Part shown: positions 23,359 to 31,826 of the stretch, piece by piece | Layout of the letters: each line of letters starts with the position of its first letter | Position numbering within the stretch: the stretch's first letter is position 1 | From: CAVQGF01 sp045807945 | Lineage (GTDB): Bacteria; Acidobacteriota; Terriglobia; Terriglobales; Acidobacteriaceae | Assembly (NCBI GenBank): GCA_045807945.1 | Contig: JBJMGI010000110.1 | Location: 1 to 61,247 of the forward strand | DNA: 61,247 nt | Direction: 5' to 3' | Notes under the pieces: model-generated | Told to the model about the DNA's origin: nothing | What the model saw: only the letters and a program-made list of their open reading frames with translations | Database searches by the model: none | Position numbers and translations under genes: made by a program

Positions 23359-25695
23359 TCACCAGATACCAGCCTTGTCGCTCCACTCCGAACCCATATT
23401 GTCGTCGGTGATCAAGCGAGCGCCTGCCGTACGCGCGCGGATGCTGTCGGCGAACTCCAACATATACAAATTCCCAGTGGGAGGGCCGATGCTGGCTGTA
23501 AGGCGCAAGGAATGATCGAGCGCTTGACGGTCTTGTTCGCGCGACAGGTCAAAGACCGAATGGCCTTCGATGCTGTAATGCACAAGCGCCTGTTCCAGGC
23601 GCTGTCTGTCAACGGAGATAGGTGAATCGCTCACCATCAAGAAGTTTGAAACACGCAACCCGTAACGGAAAACCGCGACGCCGGTCGCCTGAACTTCGTC
23701 CGACTCCGTGGTGTTGTAATAAAAGATGCCGCCCGAGTTGAGGTGCGACTTTACTAGGCTCAGGAATTCTGCAGAGAGAAGATTGGTGGCGTGAGCACGC
23801 CAATTGTAGGTGGTATTGGCGACGATGAGATCGAACTTTGCGTCGCGGTTTCGGATCAGCCAGCGACGCCCATCATCGACCACGATGTCCACTTTCGGGT
23901 TCCTGACTACACCCGCAACTTCCGGGTGCTCGCCCAGGAGATCGAAATACCCCGGGTTGATCTCCACAATGGTGAAGTGCTTCACCTTGGGATAGCTTGC
24001 GATCACCTGCGCCCATGAACCCGAGGCGAAGCCGATCATAAGCACGTTCTCGGGGGTCGGATGGACTGCGGGGATGAAGTAGGCGCGAAGGATACCGTTC
24101 TTATCGTGCACGAGGTCGAGATTATAGTGACCGTCGTAAATGCCGCCGCCAAAAACGATGCCGGCGCGGGTCACCGCCACAACACCGCTCTTTGTCTCCG
24201 AGACCTGGAAAAAGCGCATTCCTGGAGCATATTTATCCTTCAGCAGCAATCGTTCGTAAATCCCATCGAAGAGCGGGCCGGCGAAGATCAAGACCGCAAT
24301 CGCAGCCATAGCGCACGCGGTGATCGCGGCATAGAACTTTGGCTTCGTGAATTTTGCCGGGACGGTGAGCACGATGGCCAGGAATATCCCTAATAGCGCG
24401 AGCACGATCGCGATCTCGCGAAGACGGAGATAGTCCATAAGGACGAATCCGACGAGGTAGCTGCCCAACGCAGAGCCGACAATATTGCTGAGGTACAGGT
24501 AACTCAGGCGCGCACCGCTGTTCTCGTCTGGTCGAACGGAAATATGACAGATGAGCGGGAATGTTGCACCGAGGAGCCCGGCGGCCAGAGCGATGACCGG
24601 GAGTTCGCGGTAATAGGCGCTATGGCGAACGATCTCTGCGAGCAACGGCGCAACTAAGAAGCTCACGACGTTCGAAAGCAGCACGAAGATGGCTGTCCAG
24701 CGCAGAAAACGATGCGGCACTGCTTTGCCGTGGCAAAGCCGCTCGGCTACAAGCGATCCCAGCGCGATGCCGACTAAATATGCACCCAGTAGGTAGGCAA
24801 AACTCTTCGCCATCCCAGCCGTAGTGAACGAAAAAATCCGATACCAAACGATCTCGTACGCCAGAGCGATGAAACCCGAGACTCCTACGATCACCATCGC
24901 AAAAGGAAAATTCAGTAGCGAGACCGGGCCTGCATTGGGGGGAGGCGACGAGTCGCGATGAAGCGAGCCGGATCCAGAGCTGCTCGAGCCGACCGCGGCC
25001 GCGGCAGCAGTTAGCTCCTGCTCCCTTTTCCGCGAAGCAGCGAACCACAACAGCACAGTGGCTCCAACGAGGGCGTTCAGTAAAGCCGCCAGACGCACCG
25101 ATCCGGACTCGCCAAAGTTGCGCATCATGAAGATGCCAGCGAGGAAGCAAGCCGTGGCAGAGCCCAGCGTGTTTACGGCATAGAGCGCACCCACGGAGGT
25201 TCCGACGTTGCCGGAGATGCGAACGGTATGGGCGACAAGCAATGGCAGTGTGCTGCCCATCAGCATCGTGGGAACGGCAACTAACGCGAAGGCAATGATC
25301 CCAGTTTGGAGCGCAGGAACTCCGGCGGTGTAGATCGCTGCCCAGTGGAAAATGCGTAACGAAACCATTCCGTAGAGTGCGATGGTGAGTTCAACCAGTC
25401 CGAAAACCAACAGCAGTGGGATTCTGCGGCTCTTCGAGATCCAACCACCTGCTAGGCTGCCGAGGCCGAGGCCGACCATGAAGGCCGTCACCACCATCGT
25501 GACTGACTGGATATTCACTCCGTACAAAGTGAATAAGGCGCGCTGCCAAACGATCTGATAGAGGAGCGCGGGAAATCCCGAGAAGAAAAAAAGGATGTAC
25601 CACCAGGAGACGGAGCGGCCCTGCCTAACGACGTTCGCGAACAGATAAAAAGTGACAGCGACGGCGAGCAAGGCCCAGGTGAGGTCCCACAACAT
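23359..25695 (-). CDS. MFS-like transporter fused to spermidine-synthase-like domain
   Basis: A 778-residue fusion. The first 450 residues contain about twelve hydrophobic segments arranged as in MFS-type proteins (LLYQIVWQRALFTLYGVNIQ, GLGLGSLAGGWISKSRRIP, TMLMGSTLPLL, ALYAVNTLGSATACFLAG), a combination seen in bacterial fused MFS/spermidine synthases. The last 280 residues are a Rossmann methyltransferase-like domain (NVLMIGFASGSWAQVIASYP, FTIVEINPGY). The polyamine-synthase signatures are absent: GGGDG reads GFASGS, and the catalytic D-S-S-D region reads VANTTYNW. It may bind a SAM-like ligand but is unlikely to make spermidine. It is convergent with the YdcF gene. Confidence 0.92.
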   Translation of the reverse strand: MLWDLTWALLAVAVTFYLFANVVRQGRSVSWWYILFFFSGFPALLYQIVWQRALFTLYGVNIQSVTMVVTAFMVGLGLGSLAGGWISKSRRIPLLLVFGLVELTIALYGMVSLRIFHWAAIYTAGVPALQTGIIAFALVAVPTMLMGSTLPLLVAHTVRISGNVGTSVGALYAVNTLGSATACFLAGIFMMRNFGESGSVRLAALLNALVGATVLLWFAASRKREQELTAAAAAVGSSSSGSGSLHRDSSPPPNAGPVSLLNFPFAMVIVGVSGFIALAYEIVWYRIFSFTTAGMAKSFAYLLGAYLVGIALGSLVAERLCHGKAVPHRFLRWTAIFVLLSNVVSFLVAPLLAEIVRHSAYYRELPVIALAAGLLGATFPLICHISVRPDENSGARLSYLYLSNIVGSALGSYLVGFVLMDYLRLREIAIVLALLGIFLAIVLTVPAKFTKPKFYAAITACAMAAIAVLIFAGPLFDGIYERLLLKDKYAPGMRFFQVSETKSGVVAVTRAGIVFGGGIYDGHYNLDLVHDKNGILRAYFIPAVHPTPENVLMIGFASGSWAQVIASYPKVKHFTIVEINPGYFDLLGEHPEVAGVVRNPKVDIVVDDGRRWLIRNRDAKFDLIVANTTYNWRAHATNLLSAEFLSLVKSHLNSGGIFYYNTTESDEVQATGVAVFRYGLRVSNFLMVSDSPISVDRQRLEQALVHYSIEGHSVFDLSREQDRQALDHSLRLTASIGPPTGNLYMLEFADSIRARTAGARLITDDNMGSEWSDKAGIW

Positions 25696-25738
25696 TCAAT
25701 AAATCTCCGGTTGAGAGCGATAGCTTAGCACGCAAAGG

Positions 25739-27706
25739 TCACTGCTTTACCCGCGACAATGCGAAAGTAAAGGTGAGCGTGTTGGTGCCGTTGTAGTCGA
25801 CCGCACGCTCCTGCGTGGTGAACCCGGCACGCTCGGCGCGGAGCTTGCATCCCTTGCATGGCTGATCGAGCGGAATCTCGTACTTGCCTTCGCGCTTGCT
25901 GCCCATTGTGCTCACGGGTTTTCCATTTGCATCCATGAGTGTGAGAGTCGCGCGCAACAGCGGCCAGCCCTGTCCGTCGGTTACGTAGCCGCGCAGCTTC
26001 CCTTTCGGCTCCAATCCACTTTCCGATATCGCAGCAGCAGCATAGCCGGGGCCGCGCAGGGGGCGCCCGCCCGTCTGACCGGTGAGCTTGCCATGGTCTA
26101 TTGAGATGACGCCGTTAACGATGACGTACTCGATCCCTTGCGAGGGACGATTGGAATCTTCGTAAGTGGCTACATCTTTGACCGTATCGGGGTTGAAAAT
26201 GGTGATATCGGCAAAATAGTTCGGCTTGATAAGTCCGCGGTCGCGCAGCTTCATGCGTTGCGCCGGAAGCGATGTGAACTTGCGGATGGCATCTGCCATC
26301 GTGAGATTTTTCTCATCGCGAACATACTTGCCCAGGATGCGCGGAAAAGTTCCGTAAGCCCGAGGATGAGTCTTGGATTCCCCAAGGATTCCATCTGGGC
26401 TCACGCCGCTGGCATCGTTATCCACGCTCACCCACGGCTGGCGCATCGCGAGCTTTACGTCCTGCTCGTTCATGCTGAAGTAAACGGCGCCAGTATTGTC
26501 GTGGGACTGCACGATCAGGTCGAAGGCGGCGTCGAGCGGATCTTTGTTCATCATTTTGCCGAGATCGGCGACCGTCTTGCCCTGATACTTCTTCAAATCG
26601 TTCTGCAGCACATCGGTGATCAGAATCCCCTGCGGGCCGCCGGTACCGCGTACCCAGTTCTCAAAATTTTCTCCACTCTCGACAGCCTTACGGATCTCAG
26701 CCCGTTGTTTTGGGTCCTGCAGACGCACGACGAAGGCATCGCGGCCACCGGCTTTGTATTCGGGCGGGACAATCGCGTCGAGCGAAGTCGCGGCTGCGGT
26801 GTAGGGATACTGGTCGGCGGTGATGTCGAGACCTTCGGCGCGGGCCTTCTCGATCGCCGCGATCATCTGCGGCATCTTTCCCCAGTTCTCCTTTCCGGAA
26901 CTTTTAAAATGGAAGATCTCGACGGGGATGTTGGCCTCGCGTGCGATTCGAAACGTTTCGTTGAGAGCGTCGATTTCCGTGTCGCCCTCGTTCCGCATGT
27001 GGGTGGCGTAGATGCCGCCGTACTTCGAGGCGATTTTCGCGAGCGCGATCAGCTCGTCTGTCTTGGCGTAATTCGCGGGCGCGTAGATCAGGGCGGAGGA
27101 GACGCCCATTGCGCCGTCGGACATCGCATCGTCCACGATGTCGGTCATCTTCTTGAGTTCATCGGCTGTCGGTGGACGATTGTCGTTGCCGATCACGAGC
27201 TTTCGGACCTGCGTCGCGCCGACGTAGGTTCCCAAGTTGATCCCCGGCTGCAGTTTTTCCAAGCGGTTGAAATACTGTTCGAGTGACCGCCAATCAGGAT
27301 TGATCTTGTAGTGCTCGTAGTACTCCTTGTCCTCGGCGAGAACGGCCGCGCTGGTGGGCGCGACCGAATCACCTTCTCCGGTGATCTCGGTGGTGATGCC
27401 CTGCGTGAGTTTGCTCACCGCTCGCTTGTCGACGAAAAGAGTGGTCTCGGACTGGCCCAGCATGTCTATGAAACCGGGCGCAACGATCAGATCCTTGGCG
27501 TCGATCACCTGTTTTGCGGTGGCCTTTTCGTCGGCAGGGCCGATGAACGTGATGCGATCGCCGACGATGCCGATATCGGCGCGGAACCACGGATTGCCGC
27601 TGCCGTCGAAGACGCGTCCGTTGCGGACGAGGACGTCGAATTGTGGCGCGGTTTGCGCGAGGGCAGAGGAAGCAAGCAGGAAGATGAGCGCGATGAGTTT
27701 TCGCAT
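25739..27706 (-). CDS. D-aminoacylase-like amidohydrolase, secreted, lacking the usual HxH metal motif
   Basis: A 655-residue protein. ATG 27706 is chosen because it opens with a signal peptide (MRKLIALIFLLASSALAQ); a longer frame upstream runs through a repeat and is not convincing. Residues 25-560 match the N-acyl-D-amino-acid deacylase branch of amidohydrolases, but the expected GFIDxHxH reads GFIDMLGQS (about residue 80). Later ligands remain: His in THMRNEGD (~234), His in IFHFKSSG (~265) and Asp in SVDNDASG (~427). The C-terminal 85 residues form a carboxypeptidase-regulatory-like beta domain (RGYVTDGQGWPL, SKREGKYEIPL). Activity is therefore uncertain, possibly one metal. Confidence 0.9.
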   Translation of the reverse strand: MRKLIALIFLLASSALAQTAPQFDVLVRNGRVFDGSGNPWFRADIGIVGDRITFIGPADEKATAKQVIDAKDLIVAPGFIDMLGQSETTLFVDKRAVSKLTQGITTEITGEGDSVAPTSAAVLAEDKEYYEHYKINPDWRSLEQYFNRLEKLQPGINLGTYVGATQVRKLVIGNDNRPPTADELKKMTDIVDDAMSDGAMGVSSALIYAPANYAKTDELIALAKIASKYGGIYATHMRNEGDTEIDALNETFRIAREANIPVEIFHFKSSGKENWGKMPQMIAAIEKARAEGLDITADQYPYTAAATSLDAIVPPEYKAGGRDAFVVRLQDPKQRAEIRKAVESGENFENWVRGTGGPQGILITDVLQNDLKKYQGKTVADLGKMMNKDPLDAAFDLIVQSHDNTGAVYFSMNEQDVKLAMRQPWVSVDNDASGVSPDGILGESKTHPRAYGTFPRILGKYVRDEKNLTMADAIRKFTSLPAQRMKLRDRGLIKPNYFADITIFNPDTVKDVATYEDSNRPSQGIEYVIVNGVISIDHGKLTGQTGGRPLRGPGYAAAAISESGLEPKGKLRGYVTDGQGWPLLRATLTLMDANGKPVSTMGSKREGKYEIPLDQPCKGCKLRAERAGFTTQERAVDYNGTNTLTFTFALSRVKQ

Positions 27707-27737
27707 GGCGGGAATTGTAATGTTTCTCGCGCCATTC

Positions 27738-27765
27738 GCACAGCCGAGGACGGCTGTGCCCACAC
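27738..27765. repeat. Stem-loop repeat, copy 2 of 3 (perfect stem)
   Basis: GCACAGCCG (27738-27746), AGGA loop, CGGCTGTGC (27751-27759), then CCACAC. The 9-base stem is perfect. It directly follows the stop codon of the minus-strand gene at 27765-28493. Confidence 0.85.
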
Positions 27766-28493
27766 TATTTTCTAACGGGGGTGATCTCGGTAGCTTTGTC
27801 GTTGGAAAAAGAGACGCTGACGGGTGAGCCGCCGTTCGAGTAGACGAGCGTGCGGTCGCCGTAGTCGCCGCCGCCGGCACGTTGCGGAGCACCGAGGGCG
27901 AAGTTCACCTGGAGTTCGTTCATCCCGGGCTTGGCCTGGTGGGCATCGATCGACTTCCAGGTGTTCTCGCCCCAGTGCGCATAGAGCTGGTGCGGATCCT
28001 GGATGTAGAAAATGTCGTTCACCTGCAGATGGAACTCGCCGTTGCGAGCCGAACCGATAGGGACGGCGACACTGCTGCCCTGTGGGCGTGCGCAGATGGC
28101 CAGCAGCTCAGATTCTCCGGAAGGCGCGTTCCACGATGCCGGAGCCGAGCGCAACGTCACATCTTTGACCTGCAGCCGCTCCAGCGGGAGCAGCGACGCG
28201 GTTCCGCGATTCAGGTCTGGAGCGCTGTTTGGGACGGGGTACACGAGATTTCCGTAGCCCTGCTTCACCCAAACCGGTTTTCCGACGAGAGCTTTCGCTG
28301 AGGCAAGATCGTGTGCGTAGAACTTCTTCGGTACAACGTACTCGTCGGACGTCAGCGCGCGGCTTTCATCCTCAGCCTTGCGGGTGTTGGCGGCAGAATT
28401 GCGCTCGTGAAAGATGTAGGCCACCCGTCCCGCGGCGAGTACGAGCAGTACGACGAGAAAAATCTGGATGCGGGATTTGAGTTCGGGCGTCAT
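27765..28493 (-). CDS. Membrane-anchored periplasmic protein, function unknown
   Basis: A 242-residue protein with a short cytoplasmic N-terminus and one membrane anchor (IQIFLVVLLVLAAGRVAYIF), then a soluble region rich in beta-strand patterns (VGKPVWVKQGYGNLVYPVPN, FHLQVNDIFYI, WKSIDAHQAKPGMNELQVNF). No family recognised. The gene is 58 bases upstream of the amidohydrolase on the same strand and is divergent from treY. The shared 288-base intergenic region contains a structured element reading the other way. Confidence 0.78.
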   Translation of the reverse strand: MTPELKSRIQIFLVVLLVLAAGRVAYIFHERNSAANTRKAEDESRALTSDEYVVPKKFYAHDLASAKALVGKPVWVKQGYGNLVYPVPNSAPDLNRGTASLLPLERLQVKDVTLRSAPASWNAPSGESELLAICARPQGSSVAVPIGSARNGEFHLQVNDIFYIQDPHQLYAHWGENTWKSIDAHQAKPGMNELQVNFALGAPQRAGGGDYGDRTLVYSNGGSPVSVSFSNDKATEITPVRK

Positions 28494-28512
28494 TCGCAGG
28501 CCTTAGTTTCGC

Positions 28513-28725
28513 CTTAGGGTGAAATGGCAATGCATCCTAAGTCATTCGTTCAATAGGTGACAATCCAGAGTACCTCCATACTCCACTCACCTTAGCCCAA
28601 ACCGAAACGAATTCGCGAAGCCAACCGGCCAAAAAAATTCCTGGGGGAAACGTGCCGGAGGGACCAACGGAATCATGAGGTTTGAAACTCCCCGCAGCTA
28701 AACGGCCGCGGGGAGTTCTTTTTTT
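28513..28725 (+). ncRNA. Candidate structured leader RNA (riboswitch/attenuator or sRNA) ahead of treY
   Basis: Three hairpins can be drawn on the plus strand: CTTAGGGTG/CATCCTAAG (28513-28521/28533-28541), AGGTGA/TCACCT (28555-28560/28587-28592) enclosing GAGTA/TACTC (28568-28572/28579-28583), and TTCC/GGAA (28638-28641/28646-28649). CGGCC (28626-28630) can pair with GGCCG (28704-28708), which overlaps the terminator hairpin, the usual switch geometry. The pieces GGAGGGACC and CAGCTAA are also found in c-di-AMP (ydaO) riboswitches, but the full consensus is not visible. The region lies between divergent genes, so a plus-strand terminator here needs its own transcript. Confidence 0.4.
28686..28725 (+). 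terminator. Intrinsic terminator upstream of treY
   Basis: AACTCCCCGC (28686-28695) pairs perfectly with GCGGGGAGTT (28708-28717) around a 12-base loop and is followed by CTTTTTTT. The treY start is 56 bases beyond. The opposite strand has no good T-tract, so it acts on plus-strand RNA. Confidence 0.9.
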
Positions 28726-28781
28726 GGGCATGTCCTTTTGCCTGCAAAGGCGGCCAGAAGCACTTCGGCAGCTCGCATCTA

Positions 28782-31700
28782 ATGGTTGCGATGCGCAGGT
28801 TCCCCATTATGTCGGCTGCAACAGCGGCCCGGGTGGATTACTCGGAGGCGCTCGACCGCCTGGCCGCCCGCGATGCCCGGCACCGGCCACTCGCGACCTA
28901 TCGCTTACAGTTCCACGCGGGATTCCGATTTGCTGACGCGCTGCAGCTCGTAGACTACTTTTCCGCGCTCGGCATCAGCCATCTGTATTCCTCGCCCATT
29001 TTCAAAGCGCGCGCCGGCTCGACCCACGGTTACGACATCACCGACCACAACAAGCTGAATCCGGAAGTTGGGACGGATGAAGAGTTCCGCGCATGGACAG
29101 ACGTGCTGAAGGCTCGCGGCATCGGATTGGTGCTCGACATTGTGCCGAACCACGTTGGAATCGGCGAGCACAATCCGTGGTGGCAGGATGTGTTGGCGAA
29201 CGGGCGCTCGTCGCGATTCGCCGAGTACTTCGACATTGATTGGTCTCCGCTAAAACCAGAGCTGGAAAACAAAGTCTTGTTGCCGGTTTTGGGGCTGCAA
29301 TACGGCGAAGAGCTGGAGAGCGGACGCATCAAGCTGGAATTCGATGGCGAGTTCTACATCGCTTATTACGACAAGCGCTTCCCTCTCGACGTGCGCTCCT
29401 ACAACCTGCTGCTCGAGCCGGCACTATCGAAAATGCGTGCTGAGCACGGCGAAGCCATGCCGGAGACGAAGGAACTGGACGCGTGGATGATCGCCGCCCG
29501 CGAGCTTGCGCCGCACTCGACCAGCGATGCCGAATTCGCACAGCAGAGACGCAAGCAACTTCCTGCTCTGAAGAATTGGTTTAAGCAGATCGTTTCGATG
29601 GAAATCGGACAGCGTGCGATAGAGGCGGCGCTATTCATCGGCAACGGATATCCAGGGGAGCCGCACAGCTTCGATCTGCTGCATCGCGTGCTGGAGGCGC
29701 AGCCCTATCGCCTGGCGCATTGGCGAGTTTCTGCGGAAGAGATCAACTACCGTCGCTTCTTCGACATCAACGACCTGATCGGCCTGCGAATGGAGAATCC
29801 GCACGTCTTCGCGCACACGCATCGACTGTTGCGGAGGTTGATGGCGGAAGGACGGGTAACGGCGCTGCGGGTGGACCATCCTGATGGATTGTTTAACCCC
29901 GTGCAGTACTTCACGCGATTGCAGATGTTGTTCGCCGCCAGCCAGATCTCAGGGCCGGAGCCGGCGGGCCCCGTCGCAGAGAACGGTATCGAAGAGAGCT
30001 TGCAGGAGCTGTACTCGTCGCATCCGTGGCTGCGGCAACCGCCGCTCTCGATCTACGCGGAAAAAATTCTCGAGCCGGGCGAGGAGTTACCGCAAGAGTG
30101 GCCTGTGGAAGGCACCGTTGGATACGAATTCGGAGCGCTGCTGAACGGCATCTTTGTGGATCCGAAAGCCGAGCGCGCATTCACAAACTTGTTCCATCGC
30201 TTCACCGGAATCAGCGACGACGTGGAGACGATGCTGTACGAGAGCAAGAAGCTGATCTTGGATGTCGCCCTCTCCGGCGAGTTGAACGTACTGACGCATT
30301 TGATGGAAGACCTACGCAGCATGGACCGACACGCGCGCGACTTCACTCCCAAGATGCTGCGCGACAGCTTGCGAGAGTGCATCGCGTGCTTCCCTGTTTA
30401 CAGAACGTACGTGGACGAGCGCGGCACGATCTCCGAAAGCGATCGCATGCACATCACGCGCGCGATCGTCCGTGCTAAGCGGCGGAACCCGGGGATGCCG
30501 GCGCAGGTCTTCGACTTTCTGCGCGACATCCTGCTGCTGCAAAGACAGTCGCGCGACAAACTTGACACGCGCCGGCGGCAGCTCTACTTCACGCTGCGCT
30601 TCCAGCAATTGACCGGACCGGTGATGGCGAAAGGATTTGAGGACACCGTCTTCTATGTCTATAACCGCTTCGTCGCGCTGAATGAAGTCGGGGGATCTCC
30701 GCAGAGATTTGGCACTTCTTTGGATGAATTTCACTCTGCAAACATGAAGCGGCAGCAGCAGTGGCCGGGCGGGATGCTGAGCACATCTACGCATGACACC
30801 AAACGCAGTGAAGACGTGCGCGCGCGGCTAGATGTGCTGTCGGAGATGCCGCGCACGTGGTCGGCGCACGTGCATCGCTGGCGCAGGCTGAATCGCGCGA
30901 AGAAACGCGTGACCAGCGACGGGCGGAGTGTGCCGGATGGGAACGAAGAGTACCTGCTGTACCAAACTTTGGTCGGCAGCTGGCCCTGGGAGCTGAATGA
31001 TACAAACCGCGGTGAGTACGTCGCCCGCATACAGCAGTACATGACGAAGGGAGTGCACGAAGCCAAGGTCAACCTGAGTTGGGTGAACCAGAATCCGGAA
31101 TACATCGAGGCACTGACCGGATTCATCGACTCGGTGCTGCAGCCGAAGTCGGCGAACGGGCGGGTGAATCCGTTTGTACAGGATATTCAGGCGTTCGTTC
31201 CGGGAATCGCTTTCTTTGGAGCAATCAACTCGCTCACGCAGACGTTGCTGAAGCTTACTGCCCCGGGTGTTCCCGACGTGTACCAAGGAGCGGAGCTGTG
31301 GGATTTCAGTCTTGTGGATCCGGATAACCGGCGTCCGGTTGATTTTGCCCGGCGCAAGAAGCTGTTAGAGGAATTGCAGACAAGGGCCGCGACGGGCGAT
31401 TTGGCTTCGCTCGCGGCGGAGCTGACCGCGAATCCGCAAGACGGCCGTATAAAGTTGTGGACCACGATGGGAGCGCTCGGTGCACGTCGTACGCACGCTG
31501 AGCTGTTCCGGTCGGGTGATTATCTTCCCGTTTACGGGCGTGGGAAGGGCCGCGAGCACGTGGCTGGCTTCGCCAGATACAACCCAAGGACGCTCGAAGC
31601 GGCGATCAGCCTGGCTCCGCGGTTCGCCTTTACGCTGATGCGCGGAGAGCCGAAGATGCCGTTGGGCGATGTTTGGGGCGACACAGAGATCGCCCTGCCG

Positions 31701-31826
31701 CCCGGAATCGAAGGCGAATTCGTGAACCTGCTTACGGGAGAAGTTGTGCGTACGACATCTTCGCGCAGCTTGCTATGCCGCGAAGTCTTCGCCAGCTTCC
31801 CCGTTGCTTTGCTGCTGAGCCGGTGA
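28782..31826 (+). CDS. treY: Maltooligosyl trehalose synthase
   Basis: A 1014-residue GH13 enzyme, longer than many TreY proteins (about 700-950). It isomerises the reducing end of maltooligosaccharides into a trehalosyl unit. Visible family signatures are ATYRLQFHAGFRFADALQLV, SSPIFKARAGSTHGYDITDH, VLDIVPNHVGI, VDHPDGLFNP, STHDTKRSEDVRARL and GVPDVYQGAELWDFSLVDPD. The partner TreZ is not in the window. ATG 28782 lacks a clear ribosome-binding site; ATG 28809 (MSAATAARVDYS) is an alternative. An intrinsic terminator and possible leader RNA stand just upstream. The 3' end overlaps malQ on the other strand by 54 bases. Confidence 0.96.
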   Translation: MVAMRRFPIMSAATAARVDYSEALDRLAARDARHRPLATYRLQFHAGFRFADALQLVDYFSALGISHLYSSPIFKARAGSTHGYDITDHNKLNPEVGTDEEFRAWTDVLKARGIGLVLDIVPNHVGIGEHNPWWQDVLANGRSSRFAEYFDIDWSPLKPELENKVLLPVLGLQYGEELESGRIKLEFDGEFYIAYYDKRFPLDVRSYNLLLEPALSKMRAEHGEAMPETKELDAWMIAARELAPHSTSDAEFAQQRRKQLPALKNWFKQIVSMEIGQRAIEAALFIGNGYPGEPHSFDLLHRVLEAQPYRLAHWRVSAEEINYRRFFDINDLIGLRMENPHVFAHTHRLLRRLMAEGRVTALRVDHPDGLFNPVQYFTRLQMLFAASQISGPEPAGPVAENGIEESLQELYSSHPWLRQPPLSIYAEKILEPGEELPQEWPVEGTVGYEFGALLNGIFVDPKAERAFTNLFHRFTGISDDVETMLYESKKLILDVALSGELNVLTHLMEDLRSMDRHARDFTPKMLRDSLRECIACFPVYRTYVDERGTISESDRMHITRAIVRAKRRNPGMPAQVFDFLRDILLLQRQSRDKLDTRRRQLYFTLRFQQLTGPVMAKGFEDTVFYVYNRFVALNEVGGSPQRFGTSLDEFHSANMKRQQQWPGGMLSTSTHDTKRSEDVRARLDVLSEMPRTWSAHVHRWRRLNRAKKRVTSDGRSVPDGNEEYLLYQTLVGSWPWELNDTNRGEYVARIQQYMTKGVHEAKVNLSWVNQNPEYIEALTGFIDSVLQPKSANGRVNPFVQDIQAFVPGIAFFGAINSLTQTLLKLTAPGVPDVYQGAELWDFSLVDPDNRRPVDFARRKKLLEELQTRAATGDLASLAAELTANPQDGRIKLWTTMGALGARRTHAELFRSGDYLPVYGRGKGREHVAGFARYNPRTLEAAISLAPRFAFTLMRGEPKMPLGDVWGDTEIALPPGIEGEFVNLLTGEVVRTTSSRSLLCREVFASFPVALLLSR

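Noticed and set aside
26138..27286. 382-codon open frame on the plus strand
   Set aside because: Antisense to the amidohydrolase, whose own frame has a signal peptide and family motifs.
27707..27892. N-terminal extension of the amidohydrolase
   Set aside because: It would translate a stem-loop repeat and the upstream gene's end; the signal peptide at 27706 is the natural start.
28600..28725. Firm assignment as a c-di-AMP or SAM riboswitch
   Set aside because: Only short motifs match; the full consensus is not visible, so the call stays as a candidate structured RNA.
28537..28731. 64-codon minus-strand frame in the treY leader
   Set aside because: No ribosome-binding site or family; overlaps the hairpins and terminator.
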